Under the pieces are notes generated by a model. The model was not told where the DNA came from and made no database searches. It worked only from the letters and a program-made list of their open reading frames with translations. A DNA stretch of 64,000 nucleotides, from NCBI RefSeq assembly GCF_006540005.1, contig NZ_BJOC01000022.1, forward strand, positions 58,050 through 122,049, in the 5' to 3' direction. Shown one piece after another: positions 45,981 to 54,583 of this stretch. The position numbers were made by a program, and so were the translations under genes. Position 1 is the stretch's first letter. The number at the start of each line of letters is the position of its first letter. Source of the stretch: Halomonas halmophila (GTDB lineage: Bacteria > Pseudomonadota > Gammaproteobacteria > Pseudomonadales > Halomonadaceae).

Positions 45981-46708
45981 AGGTTCCGGCCCTGGACACC
46001 CTCTGGGTCTACCTGTCCGGCAGCCCCTTGCTGTCGCTGCTGGCAACTCTGGTCGCCTTTGCGCTGGCGGTTCGCATCAACCGCCTGGTGGGCGGGACGC
46101 CATGGCTGCATCCCGTCACCCTGGCAATCGCCATCCTCATTGGATTCCTGCTGCTGGTGGACATGGATTACCCCAGCTACTTCGAGGGTGCCCAGTTCAT
46201 TCACTTCCTGCTCGGGCCAGCCACGGTAGCCCTGGCGATACCGCTATACGATCATCGCGAGCGGGTAAGGCGGCTGCTCTGGCCACTCGTCGTGGCCTGT
46301 GTCGCCGGGATATTCACGGCCGTGACCAGCACCCTCGGCATTGCCATCCTGCTGGGCGTCAGCCAGGAGACGCTGATGTCTCTGGCGCCGCGTTCGGTCA
46401 CGTCGCCCATTGCCATGGGCATCGCCGAGCAGATCGGGGGCATACCGTCGCTGGCGGCGGGGCTGGTATTGCTGACCGGGTCGATAGGCTGTGCGCTGGG
46501 GCCGGGCATCTTTCGCTTGCTCGGCATTCGCGACCCGGCAGTGCAAGGCTTCACCATGGGGCTTGCGGCCCATGGCTTCGGCACGGCGCATTGCTTTGCT
46601 CGTCTAGGGGCAGTGGCCGGGGCTTTTTCCGGACTCTCCATGGGGCTGACCGGGCTGCTCACCGCTTTTCTGTTGCCGCTCATCACGGGGCTTCTCGGTC
46701 TCGGCTGA
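45977..46708 (+). CDS. lrgB: LrgB family protein
   Basis: A 243-residue membrane protein of the LrgB/CidB family with several helices. LGPATVALAIPLY, APRSVTSPIAM and GLAAHGFGTAHCF are diagnostic. It works with LrgA, to which it is coupled by a 4-base overlap. The pair lies between the tRNA-Pro gene and the cox cluster without an adjacent LytTR or LysR regulator. Confidence 0.9.
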   Translation: MKVPALDTLWVYLSGSPLLSLLATLVAFALAVRINRLVGGTPWLHPVTLAIAILIGFLLLVDMDYPSYFEGAQFIHFLLGPATVALAIPLYDHRERVRRLLWPLVVACVAGIFTAVTSTLGIAILLGVSQETLMSLAPRSVTSPIAMGIAEQIGGIPSLAAGLVLLTGSIGCALGPGIFRLLGIRDPAVQGFTMGLAAHGFGTAHCFARLGAVAGAFSGLSMGLTGLLTAFLLPLITGLLGLG

Positions 46709-46727
46709 AGTATTCCCTATCGTGGAC

Positions 46728-46752
46728 CGCTCAATCGATTGCGATTGGAGCG
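46728..46752 (+). other. Stem-loop after lrgB
   Basis: CGCTCAATCG (46728-46737) pairs with CGATTGGAGCG (46742-46752) with one bulged G and loop ATTG. It lies 19 bases after the lrgB stop. No T-run follows, so it may be a weak terminator, and it touches the candidate cox promoter. Confidence 0.4.
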
Positions 46753-46779
46753 TGACGAAACCCCAGGCTCTTCTATACT
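46752..46779 (+). promoter_or_regulatory. Candidate promoter of the cox cluster
   Basis: GTGACG (46752-46757), a 16-base spacer and TATACT (46774-46779), 63 bases before the coxB ATG. The -10 matches five of six positions and the -35 four of six. It is the best sigma-70-like element in the 134-base gap after lrgB. Confidence 0.5.
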
Positions 46780-46842
46780 CCTGACAGTGGAAAGCAGGAA
46801 AACGTAGCAACCAGTAAAACAACAAGATATCGGGAGGAGGCC

Positions 46843-47961
46843 ATGCGCATTCGGTACGTGTGGCCCACGACGCTGGGTTGTCTGGGGCTGCCCCAAAGCG
46901 TGCTGGCCATCGACTGGAACATGCCGGTCGGTGTCACGGATGTCAGTCGCGAGATTCATTCACTGCACATGATCATCTTCTGGATCTGTGTGGCGATAGG
47001 TGTTGTCGTCTTCGGCGCGCTCTTCTATTCGGTGTTCCGTTATCGCCGGTCACGAGGGGCCAGGGCAGCCAGTTTCCACGAGCACACCACCGTAGAAGTC
47101 ATCTGGACCCTGATCCCGACCCTGATCCTGGTTGCCATGGCGATACCGGCCACGGCGACCCTCAAGAAGATGTATGACGCTTCCGCTGCCGATCTGGACG
47201 TGATGATCACGGGCCAGCAATGGCGTTGGCGCTATTCTTACCTGGGCGAGGACCTGGCCCTCACCTCCAACCTGGCGACGCCGCGCTCTGAAGTGACCGG
47301 GGAGAGTCCCAAGAGTGATAACTATCTGCTCGAAGTTGATGAGCCGCTGGTCCTGCCGGTGGATCGCAAGGTACGACTGCTGCTGACCTCGGATGATGTC
47401 ATTCACTCCTGGTGGGTGCCGGATCTGGCGGTCAAGCAGGACGCGGTCCCGGGATTCGTCAACGAGAACTGGGTGCGCATCAACGAGCCCGGTATCTATC
47501 GGGGGCAGTGCGCCGAACTCTGTGGCCGGGATCATGCCTTCATGCCGGTGGTCGTCAAGGCGGTCGAGCCGGAACGATTCGAGACCTGGCTGGCGGAACG
47601 CAAGGAGGCTGCGGCGCAAGCGGCATTGGGGGTCGACCGTGAGTGGGCTCTCGATGAATTGATGAAGCGCGGCGAACAGGTCTACGGCAGCATCTGTGCT
47701 TCATGTCACCAACCGGACGGTCAGGGCAGCCCACCGGCCTTCCCGGCACTGGCCGGCAACCAGACCATGCTGAATGACGTCGACTACCATATCGAGACCG
47801 TGGTCAACGGGGTTTCGGGAAGTGCCATGCCGGCTTTCCGTAACACCCTCAACGCCGTCGAAATGGCGGCGGTAATCACCTACGAACGCAATGCCTGGGG
47901 CAACGAGACCGGTGACGCCATTCAGCCGGCCCGAATTGCCGAATTGCTCGACGCACCCTGA
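46843..47961 (+). CDS. coxB: Cytochrome c oxidase subunit II with fused cytochrome c domain
   Basis: A 372-residue subunit that receives electrons at CuA. Two membrane helices (about 42-66 and 86-106) follow a possible signal. CuA ligands are His188, Cys223, Glu225 (backbone), Cys227, His231 and Met234 in VIHSWWVPD and GQCAELCGRDHAFM. A C-terminal class I cytochrome c domain (about 275-372) carries CASCH (285-289) and a downstream Met in GSAMPAF. This makes the enzyme caa3-like, as in pseudomonads. GGGAGGAGG precedes the ATG. Confidence 0.94.
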   Translation: MRIRYVWPTTLGCLGLPQSVLAIDWNMPVGVTDVSREIHSLHMIIFWICVAIGVVVFGALFYSVFRYRRSRGARAASFHEHTTVEVIWTLIPTLILVAMAIPATATLKKMYDASAADLDVMITGQQWRWRYSYLGEDLALTSNLATPRSEVTGESPKSDNYLLEVDEPLVLPVDRKVRLLLTSDDVIHSWWVPDLAVKQDAVPGFVNENWVRINEPGIYRGQCAELCGRDHAFMPVVVKAVEPERFETWLAERKEAAAQAALGVDREWALDELMKRGEQVYGSICASCHQPDGQGSPPAFPALAGNQTMLNDVDYHIETVVNGVSGSAMPAFRNTLNAVEMAAVITYERNAWGNETGDAIQPARIAELLDAP

Positions 47962-47990
47962 GGGTGCGGTGCATATCGAGGAGATAGGCC

Positions 47991-49625
47991 ATGGCTTCGC
48001 ACTTGCCGCCCGGATCATCCGCTCAGTCGCACCAGCTCGAGACTGCCGGCACGGTGTCTGACACTCATTACGCCGGACCGAAGGGACTGATGCGCTGGTT
48101 GCTGACGACCAACCACAAGGAAATCGGCACGCTCTATCTGCTGTTTTCGCTTTCCATGTTCTTCATCGGCGGCCTCTTCGCCATGGTGGTACGCGCGGAA
48201 CTCTTTCAGCCGGGGTTGCAGCTGATCCAGCCTGAGTTCTTCAATCAGATGACGACCATGCACGGCTTGATCATGGTCTTCGGGGCCGTCATGCCGGCCT
48301 TTGTCGGCCTGGCAAACTGGATGATCCCGCTGCAGATCGGTGCGCCTGACATGGCGCTGCCTCGGCTCAATAACTTCAGCTTCTGGTTGTTGCCCGTGGC
48401 CTTCACCATGTTGCTGGCCACGCTGTTCATGCCGGGGGGAGCGCCGAATTTTGGCTGGACCTTCTACGCGCCGCTGTCGACGACCTATGCGCCACCGTCC
48501 ACGACCTTTTTCATCTTTTCCCTGCACATGGCGGGGATCAGCTCGATTCTGGGGGCGATCAATATCATCGCCACCATCCTCAATCTGCGCACGCCCGGCA
48601 TGCGCATGATGGACATGCCGTTGTTCGTCTGGACCTGGCTGATCACCGCCTTCCTGCTGATTGCGGTGATGCCGGTGCTGGCCGGGGTGATCACCATGAT
48701 GTTGCTGGATATTCATTTTGGAACGAGTTTCTTCAATGCGGCGGGTGGCGGTGACCCGGTGCTCTTTCAGCACCTGTTCTGGTTCTTCGGCCATCCCGAG
48801 GTCTACATCATGATCCTGCCGGCCTTCGGGATCGTTTCGGTAATCCTGCCGACCTTTGCGCGCAAGCCTCTGTTCGGATATGCCTCGATGGTCTATGCCA
48901 CGGCTGCCATCGCCATACTGTCCTTCCTGGTGTGGGCCCACCACATGTTCGTGGTCGGCCTGCCGCTGGCGGCGGAGCTGTTTTTCATGTACAGCACCAT
49001 GTTGATATCGGTCCCCACCGGGGTGAAGGTGTTCAACTGGATCACGACGCTGTTTCGTGGCTCCCTGACTTTCGAGCCTCCGATGCTGTTCGCCCTGGCC
49101 TTTGTGGTGCTGTTCACCATCGGGGGATTCTCCGGTCTGATGCTGGCCATCTCGCCGGCGGATTTCCAGTATCACGACACCTACTTCGTAGTGGCTCACT
49201 TTCATTATGTGCTGGTCCCCGGAGCGGTCTTCGCCATCATGGCGGCGGTCTATTACTGGCTGCCCAAGTGGACCGGGCACTACCCGCATCTGCGTCTGTC
49301 GCAGTGGCATTTCTGGTTATCGGTCATCGGAGTCAACCTGACGTTCTTCCCCATGCACTTCGCCGGCCTGGCGGGCATGCCGCGCCGTATCCCGGATTAC
49401 GCCCTGCAGTTCGCCGATTTCAACATGGTCACCAGTATCGGCGGTTTCCTGTTCGGCCTCTCTCAACTGCTGTTCGTGCTGGTGGTCGTGCTGTGCATTC
49501 GTGGCGGAAACAAGGCGCCAGCCAAAGCCTGGGAGGGCGCCGAGGATCTCGAATGGACGGTGGCCAGTCCGGCTCCCTTGCATACTTTCGAGACACCGCC
49601 GGATTTCACGCCGCATCGGCATTGA
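47991..49625 (+). CDS. coxA: Cytochrome c oxidase subunit I (type A haem-copper oxidase)
   Basis: A 544-residue catalytic subunit with 12 helices. Haem and CuB ligands lie in [29 protein letters not shown] (CuB His, linked Tyr and the type A1 Glu), WAHHMFVVG and [14 protein letters not shown]. It reduces O2 to water and pumps protons. It begins 29 bases after coxB. The N-terminus has a polar extension of about 30 residues before [17 protein letters not shown]. Confidence 0.95.
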   Translation: MASHLPPGSSAQSHQLETAGTVSDTHYAGPKGLMRWLLTTNHKEIGTLYLLFSLSMFFIGGLFAMVVRAELFQPGLQLIQPEFFNQMTTMHGLIMVFGAVMPAFVGLANWMIPLQIGAPDMALPRLNNFSFWLLPVAFTMLLATLFMPGGAPNFGWTFYAPLSTTYAPPSTTFFIFSLHMAGISSILGAINIIATILNLRTPGMRMMDMPLFVWTWLITAFLLIAVMPVLAGVITMMLLDIHFGTSFFNAAGGGDPVLFQHLFWFFGHPEVYIMILPAFGIVSVILPTFARKPLFGYASMVYATAAIAILSFLVWAHHMFVVGLPLAAELFFMYSTMLISVPTGVKVFNWITTLFRGSLTFEPPMLFALAFVVLFTIGGFSGLMLAISPADFQYHDTYFVVAHFHYVLVPGAVFAIMAAVYYWLPKWTGHYPHLRLSQWHFWLSVIGVNLTFFPMHFAGLAGMPRRIPDYALQFADFNMVTSIGGFLFGLSQLLFVLVVVLCIRGGNKAPAKAWEGAEDLEWTVASPAPLHTFETPPDFTPHRH

Positions 49626-49646
49626 GGGCAGGAGACGGAGGACCGG

Positions 49647-50234
49647 ATGAGCAGCCAGTTTCTGGATGACAGGCGCAGAGCCGTTAACCGCACGGTGGCG
49701 CGAACCCTGGTGGTACTGGCCGCGATGTGCCTCTTTTCCGTCGCACTGGTGCCGCTCTATGACGTTTTCTGCGAGGTCACCGGGCTGAATGGCAAGACGT
49801 CGAGTCAGGCTCAGTCCTTGTCGGCCGAGTCCGCCGACCAGAGTCGCCTGGTCACCATGCAGTTCATTACGCGCGCCAGTAAGGGATTGCCTTGGTCATT
49901 GAGCGCCGAAACTCGCCAGCTACGCCTGCACCCCGGGCAGAGTGCAGAAGTGCATTTTACATTCCGGAACCTGGGCGACCGGGCCTATGTGGCCAGGGCA
50001 GTCCCCAGTGTATCGCCCTCCGAGGCTTCCTTGCATCTACGCAAGCTGGCCTGTTTCTGCTTCGAGAACCAGCGCTTGGCGGCCGGCGAGCGCTTCGAAG
50101 CGCCACTGGTTTTTCAGTTGACCCGAGATCTGCCGGAGGACGTCAAGACAGTGACCCTGGTCTATACCCTCTATGAACAGCGGGTCAGCTTGTCGCGCAG
50201 CCGCGCGTCCCAGCAGCCGGGAGGTGAAACATGA
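49647..50234 (+). CDS. ctaG: Cytochrome c oxidase assembly protein CtaG/Cox11
   Basis: A 195-residue copper chaperone for the CuB site of subunit I. One N-terminal membrane helix (about 18-38), then the Cox11 beta domain with PLYDVFCEVTGLNGKT and the copper-binding pair in KLACFCFENQ (Cys-x-Cys). Located between subunits I and III as in many proteobacterial cox operons. The stop overlaps the coxC start by 4 bases. Confidence 0.92.
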   Translation: MSSQFLDDRRRAVNRTVARTLVVLAAMCLFSVALVPLYDVFCEVTGLNGKTSSQAQSLSAESADQSRLVTMQFITRASKGLPWSLSAETRQLRLHPGQSAEVHFTFRNLGDRAYVARAVPSVSPSEASLHLRKLACFCFENQRLAAGERFEAPLVFQLTRDLPEDVKTVTLVYTLYEQRVSLSRSRASQQPGGET

Positions 50235-51094
50235 GCGGTGGCAGCTATTACGTGCCCGCATCCAGCAAGTGGCCGATTCTAGCGTGTATCGGCCTGGGGG
50301 CCATGATGCTCGGCACCGGACTGGTGCTGGTGTATGGAAGGGCCGGGATGCCGGTCATGCTGGTGGGACTTGCCGGGATTGTGCTGGTGATGGCGTTGTG
50401 GTTTCGCGATGTCGTCCTGGAGTCGCGCCAGGGACTTTACGATAACCAGATGGACCGCTCGTTCCGCTGGGGCATGGGCTGGTTCATCTTTTCCGAGGTG
50501 ATGTTCTTCGCCGCCTTCTTCGGGACACTCTTCTATGTTCGCACCTTCGCTCTGCCTTGGCTGGATGGTGAAGGGGCCAAAGGAGTGGCGGCCCTGTTGT
50601 GGCCGGATTTCAATGCCAGCTGGCCATTGCTCGAGCCGCCGGGGGACAACGTTCAGGGACCCTCGGCCACCTTGAGCCCCTGGCACTTGCCACTGGTCAA
50701 TACGCTCATCCTCGTGGGGTCGAGCATCACCCTGACAGTGGCGCACGAAGGCCTCAAGGAAGGGCACCGGCGGGTGGTGCGGCACTGGCTCGGGCTGACC
50801 GTGCTGCTCGGCATCTGTTTCATTGCCATTCAGGGAGTCGAGTATCGCGAGGCCTATCTGCATTACGGCATTACCCTGCAGGCCGGGATCTATGGTGCCA
50901 CCTTCTTCCTGTTGACCGGCTTCCATGGCGCCCACGTGATCATTGGCAGCGTGATCCTGATGGTCATGCTGGTCAGGGTGTATCGGGGGCACTTTGCGCC
51001 GGACAACCAGTTCGGCTTCGAGGCAGCGGCCTGGTACTGGCATTTCGTGGACGTGGTGTGGATCGGGCTCTTTCTCTTTGTGTATGTCTTCTAG
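50231..51094 (+). CDS. coxC: Cytochrome c oxidase subunit III
   Basis: A 287-residue membrane subunit with about seven helices. Markers include GWFIFSEVMFFAAFFG, GFHGAHVIIGS and AAWYWHFVDVVWIGLF. It stabilises the oxidase core and proton uptake. Translationally coupled to ctaG (4-base overlap). Confidence 0.93.
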   Translation: MSGGSYYVPASSKWPILACIGLGAMMLGTGLVLVYGRAGMPVMLVGLAGIVLVMALWFRDVVLESRQGLYDNQMDRSFRWGMGWFIFSEVMFFAAFFGTLFYVRTFALPWLDGEGAKGVAALLWPDFNASWPLLEPPGDNVQGPSATLSPWHLPLVNTLILVGSSITLTVAHEGLKEGHRRVVRHWLGLTVLLGICFIAIQGVEYREAYLHYGITLQAGIYGATFFLLTGFHGAHVIIGSVILMVMLVRVYRGHFAPDNQFGFEAAAWYWHFVDVVWIGLFLFVYVF

Positions 51095-51125
51095 CGCCGG
51101 TCTGCGCCCGGTAGGCGGGGGCTGT

Positions 51126-51320
51126 TCAATGCCCAAGGTGGCCGGTGAAGAAGCCGTACAGCAGCAGGGCCAGCAGCAGGGTCGCCAGCAGCACCCGAAG
51201 CTTCAGGGAGATGAGCACACCCCGCGAGCGGCCGCCATCCTTGAGCAGCCAGCCGGCCCCGGCCGCCAGACTGGCCAGCATGGCGATGAAGACGAGCACG
51301 ATAAGGGTCTTGAGTAACAT
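51126..51320 (-). CDS. DUF2909 family twin-transmembrane protein
   Basis: A 64-residue protein with two membrane helices (about 3-25 and 40-60) joined by a short basic loop, KDGGRSRG, as in DUF2909. It lies inside the cox cluster on the opposite strand, between coxC and the SURF1 gene, an arrangement also known from pseudomonads. GGGAG precedes the ATG (51320-51318). This ATG overlaps the divergent SURF1 ATG within the tetranucleotide CATG. Function unknown, presumably oxidase-related. Confidence 0.8.
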   Translation of the reverse strand: MLLKTLIVLVFIAMLASLAAGAGWLLKDGGRSRGVLISLKLRVLLATLLLALLLYGFFTGHLGH

Positions 51321-52029
51321 GCGTAACTCCCGGGCGAGATATTGGGCTGCTGGTCGCTGGCGTCGTCGCTTGATGCTGTGGTTTGGCCTATGGGGGTGTC
51401 TGGTGGTGATCGGCGTGATACTCGGACTATGGCAGTGGGAGCGTGCAGGCGACAAGCGAGAGTTGCTGGCGAGTTTCGCATCGGCCCCGAGCTTGATGTC
51501 TCCGCAACAGTCGCCGCCCGCAGGGGCGCGGTTGACGGTCAAGGGGGAGTTCCTTGCCAGTCGCACGCTGTTTCTGGACAACCGTACCCATGACAGGCAA
51601 TTGGGGGTAGCTGCCTTGACGCCCTTGCGAGGCGAGGATGGCCGCTTGTGGTTGGTGGAGCGGGGCTTTCTCGCCACCGGGCCGAGTCGTGACACTCCGC
51701 GGGTCGACACACCCGCGGGTAAAGTGAGGGTGGAAGGCCGTTGGGAGTCGGCCGGCGAGTCTCCGCCATTGTTCGGCCCCAATCGGGAAGGCCAGCGCCT
51801 TCAGCGCATCGAACTGGAGGCCTGGTCATCCCTGGGCCGCTTTGCCCATTCCGGGTGGCTGCACCAGACCGCCGGTAATGGGCAGTTGCAAGCCTGGTGG
51901 CAACCCAATGTACTGCCACCGTCACGTCATCAGGCCTATGCGTTTCAGTGGTGGGGGCTGGCCGTGGCAGCGCTGGTGATAATGACCCTCGGCGCGCGCC
52001 GCCTGAGGGCCGACAGGGAGGCTTCCTGA
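51319..52029 (+). CDS. SURF1 family cytochrome oxidase assembly protein
   Basis: A 236-residue protein with the SURF1 layout: an N-terminal helix (about 20-42, LWFGLWGCLVVIGVILGLWQWERA), split here by position, a periplasmic domain and a C-terminal helix. GLWQWERAGDKRELL, RTHDRQLGV and YAFQWWGLA are family motifs. SURF1 helps insert haem a into subunit I. The ATG at 51319 is taken because it precedes the basic N-terminus, but the ribosome site is weak and a start at the internal Met19 is possible. Ends one base into the next gene. Confidence 0.85.
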   Translation: MRNSRARYWAAGRWRRRLMLWFGLWGCLVVIGVILGLWQWERAGDKRELLASFASAPSLMSPQQSPPAGARLTVKGEFLASRTLFLDNRTHDRQLGVAALTPLRGEDGRLWLVERGFLATGPSRDTPRVDTPAGKVRVEGRWESAGESPPLFGPNREGQRLQRIELEAWSSLGRFAHSGWLHQTAGNGQLQAWWQPNVLPPSRHQAYAFQWWGLAVAALVIMTLGARRLRADREAS

Positions 52030-52565
52030 TGTTCAAGGGTCCGGACGCCCGGGGGCGTTTCAAGCTGTTGGCACTCTTCGCTGTATTTGCCATGCCGATG
52101 GCCATGGCCTGGGCCATGGTCGAATGGCGGCTGTGGATTCCGGATGAACGCACGGCCCATGGTCGTTTGCACGCCGACCTGCCGATGATGAGCGACTGGC
52201 CGCTGAGTGGGACCGACCAGCAGGGCCTCGATGACTGGCTCATGGCCTTCGATTGTCGTGCGCCCTGTGACGCAGCGGCCGACCGCTGGTGGCGCGTGCA
52301 TCGTGCCCTGGGGCGTGATGCCCATCGTGTCAGCCGTCTGCGTATCGGCGGAGTGCCGGGAGCGGCCTTGCCCGGCGAGAGTGTCGTGGGCTGGGAGGCG
52401 CGTCCCGACTGGGCTCAGCCGGGAGATCTGTGGCTCCTCGATCCCGAAGGCAGGACGGTGCTCAGTTATGGCCAGGGAGCCGAGGCGTCGCATGTGCTGG
52501 AGGATATCGAGCACCTGCTGGAACTCAATCCTGAGCCACCCATGGCGCTTCGGGATGAAGCCTGA
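52029..52565 (+). CDS. Cox-cluster protein of unknown function, 178 aa
   Basis: One N-terminal membrane helix (about 11-31, FKLLALFAVFAMPMAMAWAM) and a periplasmic domain of about 145 residues. The part AFDCRAPCDAAADRWWRVH has a Cys-x3-Cys pair that recalls SCO-like copper sites, but I see no full thioredoxin fold. Proteins of this kind sit between SURF1 and CtaA in many gammaproteobacterial cox operons, so an assembly role is likely. GGGAGG lies before the ATG, which shares one base with the SURF1 stop. Confidence 0.75.
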   Translation: MFKGPDARGRFKLLALFAVFAMPMAMAWAMVEWRLWIPDERTAHGRLHADLPMMSDWPLSGTDQQGLDDWLMAFDCRAPCDAAADRWWRVHRALGRDAHRVSRLRIGGVPGAALPGESVVGWEARPDWAQPGDLWLLDPEGRTVLSYGQGAEASHVLEDIEHLLELNPEPPMALRDEA

Positions 52566-52586
52566 ACCTGAACGGAGGGCGAGCGC

Positions 52587-53699
52587 ATGGCCATCACCGG
52601 GCAACAGGGGACACCAATGCTGACCAGGCAGCGCCTATTGTGCTGGTTGAGTCTGCTCGGCATGTTGCTGTCTATGCTGGTGGTACTGGCCGGTGCCTGG
52701 ACGCGACTCGTCGATGCCGGCCTGGGATGCCCGGACTGGCCAGGCTGCTACGGACACTGGTCGGTGCCGCATGTGGATGTGGCGCAAGCACATTCTCCCG
52801 GGGCGGGGTTCGATGCCGCCAAGGCCTGGATGGAAATGTTGCATCGATACCTGGCAACCCTGCTGGGGCTGGTTGTGGTCCTGACGGTCCTGCTGGGCAG
52901 ACGTCTCAGGAGGCTGGCGGGGTATCCGTGGCGTTTGTCCCTCGCTCTGCTGTGTGTCGTGCTGGTTCAGGGAACCTTTGGTGCCCTGACCGTCACCCTT
53001 AAGCTTTGGCCGCAAGTGGTGACTCTGCATCTGCTGGGCGGCCTGGCGGTCGCGGGTCTGTTTCTGTGGCTTCACCTCTGCCTGCGTCGCTCCCCGGAGC
53101 CGGGCCCGGCGCCTTCGCGGCCTCGCCGACTGACAGCGTTATGGCGTGTCGCCCTGGGGCTGCTGGTGCTTCAGCTGGCGCTCGGGGGCTGGACATCCAG
53201 CAACTATGCCGGTCTTGCCTGCCAGGGATTTCCGGCTTGCAACGCCCAGTGGTGGCCGAGTGTCGATTGGGGTGAGGGGTTTCATCTGACGCAGACCGTC
53301 GGACCGGAGTATCTGCATGGCAAGTTGCATGGTGAAGCCCGCACGGCGATCCAGTTCGCTCATCGCCTGGGGGGAGCGGCCTTGCTGTTGAGCCTGGTGG
53401 CGCTGGCGATACGCTGTCGACACCAGCGCGCCATCCGCAACCGGATAGTGGCCATGCTCGGGGCCTGCATCGGTCAGTCCGCACTCGGGGCGTCCAATGT
53501 GCTTTTGTGGATGCCGGCCTGGCTGGGGCTCCTGCATACGGCGGGGGCGGCCCTGGTAATGCTGCTCGGGTTGCTCGCTATATGGGAGTGGCGCCTCACG
53601 GCAGAAGCGGTCACCTCAGTTCCGCAAGCTCGGGCGCTGATACCGCTGGGGCAGGACTCCAGGGAGCCGTGGGGAACGAGAAGGATACACCATGGCTGA
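52587..53699 (+). CDS. ctaA: Heme A synthase (COX15/CtaA)
   Basis: A 370-residue membrane enzyme that oxidises heme O to heme A for the aa3 oxidase. About eight helices. Conserved elements are GAWTRLVDAGLGCPDWPGCYG, given here by its position (about residues 32-52), the His-containing MLHRYLATLLG and QFAHRLGGA, and LGGWTSSNYAGLAC. GGAGGG lies 7 bases before the ATG at 52587. The usual partner, heme O synthase CtaB, does not follow it. Confidence 0.9.
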   Translation: MAITGQQGTPMLTRQRLLCWLSLLGMLLSMLVVLAGAWTRLVDAGLGCPDWPGCYGHWSVPHVDVAQAHSPGAGFDAAKAWMEMLHRYLATLLGLVVVLTVLLGRRLRRLAGYPWRLSLALLCVVLVQGTFGALTVTLKLWPQVVTLHLLGGLAVAGLFLWLHLCLRRSPEPGPAPSRPRRLTALWRVALGLLVLQLALGGWTSSNYAGLACQGFPACNAQWWPSVDWGEGFHLTQTVGPEYLHGKLHGEARTAIQFAHRLGGAALLLSLVALAIRCRHQRAIRNRIVAMLGACIGQSALGASNVLLWMPAWLGLLHTAGAALVMLLGLLAIWEWRLTAEAVTSVPQARALIPLGQDSREPWGTRRIHHG

Positions 53700-53836
53700 T
53701 GCCGGGTGGACGGGTCGATTCCTGCGCTTGTGTTCTGATCGGCGATCGGAGCGGTTCGGCCATCTTTGGTCAGGTCTCTGCGGAGGGAGTAGAATGTGAT
53801 GACATATGCGTTTTCCGTTGAAGCGAGACATGATTC

Positions 53837-54304
53837 ATGACGAATACCACCGCGCTGGTCCTCTTGGGCCTGGCCCTGGCAGCCGTCGCCGTACTGGGTT
53901 GCTATGCCGTTAAATTGTGGCGTGAGGTGCGTCGACGAGAAGCCTTTCGCCAGGACGAGTTGCGCCGTGCGCACGACAATTGCGTGGAAAATCTCGAGAT
54001 GGTCGCTACTGCCTTGCAGCAGGGGCAGGTGGATATTACCGAAGGTGCCTGGCGCTGCAAAACGCTGCTGGACATCCTCGACAGTTCCCTGTCCTCGCGC
54101 CCTGAATTTGCCGCGTTCACCGAAGTTCACGAGCGTACCCGGCATCTGCACACCCACTCCGCTCGCCAGGCATTGACGCCAAAGGAGCGCTTCCGTGAGG
54201 ATCGGGAGCGCTGGAAGGTGGAGAAGGAATGGCGCGATGCCGTCATGGAATCCGCCGCCAGGGTAGTCGCGTGCCGAGGGCACTGGCCGGATACCTTGCA
54301 GTGA
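53837..54304 (+). CDS. DUF2489 family membrane-anchored protein
   Basis: A 155-residue protein with one N-terminal helix (about 5-27) followed by a charged helical cytoplasmic domain. EAFRQDELRRAHDNCVENLE and QGQVDITEGAWRCKTLLD are typical of DUF2489, whose function is unknown. It follows ctaA after 137 bases. The region between holds only a 35-codon frame (53692-53799). No ribosome site stronger than GAGACATGATTC is seen. Confidence 0.78.
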   Translation: MTNTTALVLLGLALAAVAVLGCYAVKLWREVRRREAFRQDELRRAHDNCVENLEMVATALQQGQVDITEGAWRCKTLLDILDSSLSSRPEFAAFTEVHERTRHLHTHSARQALTPKERFREDRERWKVEKEWRDAVMESAARVVACRGHWPDTLQ

Positions 54305-54583
54305 ATTGAATGACCTCGGCAAAACAATCTATTACACTTTTATCTGCGTTTTGCGATTGAAAGGTGGCTCGGTCTCCGGCAAGCTGCTAATCGCGACGTA
54401 GATGGCTAGGAAAACGGATGGAGTCACAGTCATCTGTATGTTTGACTGGCCGAGTTGGCAGTAACATGCTTTCTTGTTCAGTGTGGACGGGTAAAACCGT
54501 CCTCGGTTAGCCATACCAATGAACTGGCTGGATGGCTAAGCCTATGCTGGCCCCGCTAGATTTGTGTCAAGAAGGAGTCTTAC
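54305..54583. other. AT-rich gap before the OmpA-family gene
   Basis: A 279-base non-coding stretch. It contains an inverted repeat GCAAAAC (54319-54325) / GTTTTGC (54348-54354) with a 22-base AT-rich spacer just after the DUF2489 gene, and a TTGACT at 54442 without a good -10. The promoter of the OmpA-family gene must lie here, but I cannot place it. Confidence 0.4.

Noticed and set aside
53692..53799. Small gene or remnant of ctaB after ctaA
   Set aside because: The 35-codon frame has a fair ribosome site but its sequence has no membrane helix or prenyltransferase motif. It is too short and unlike CtaB to call.
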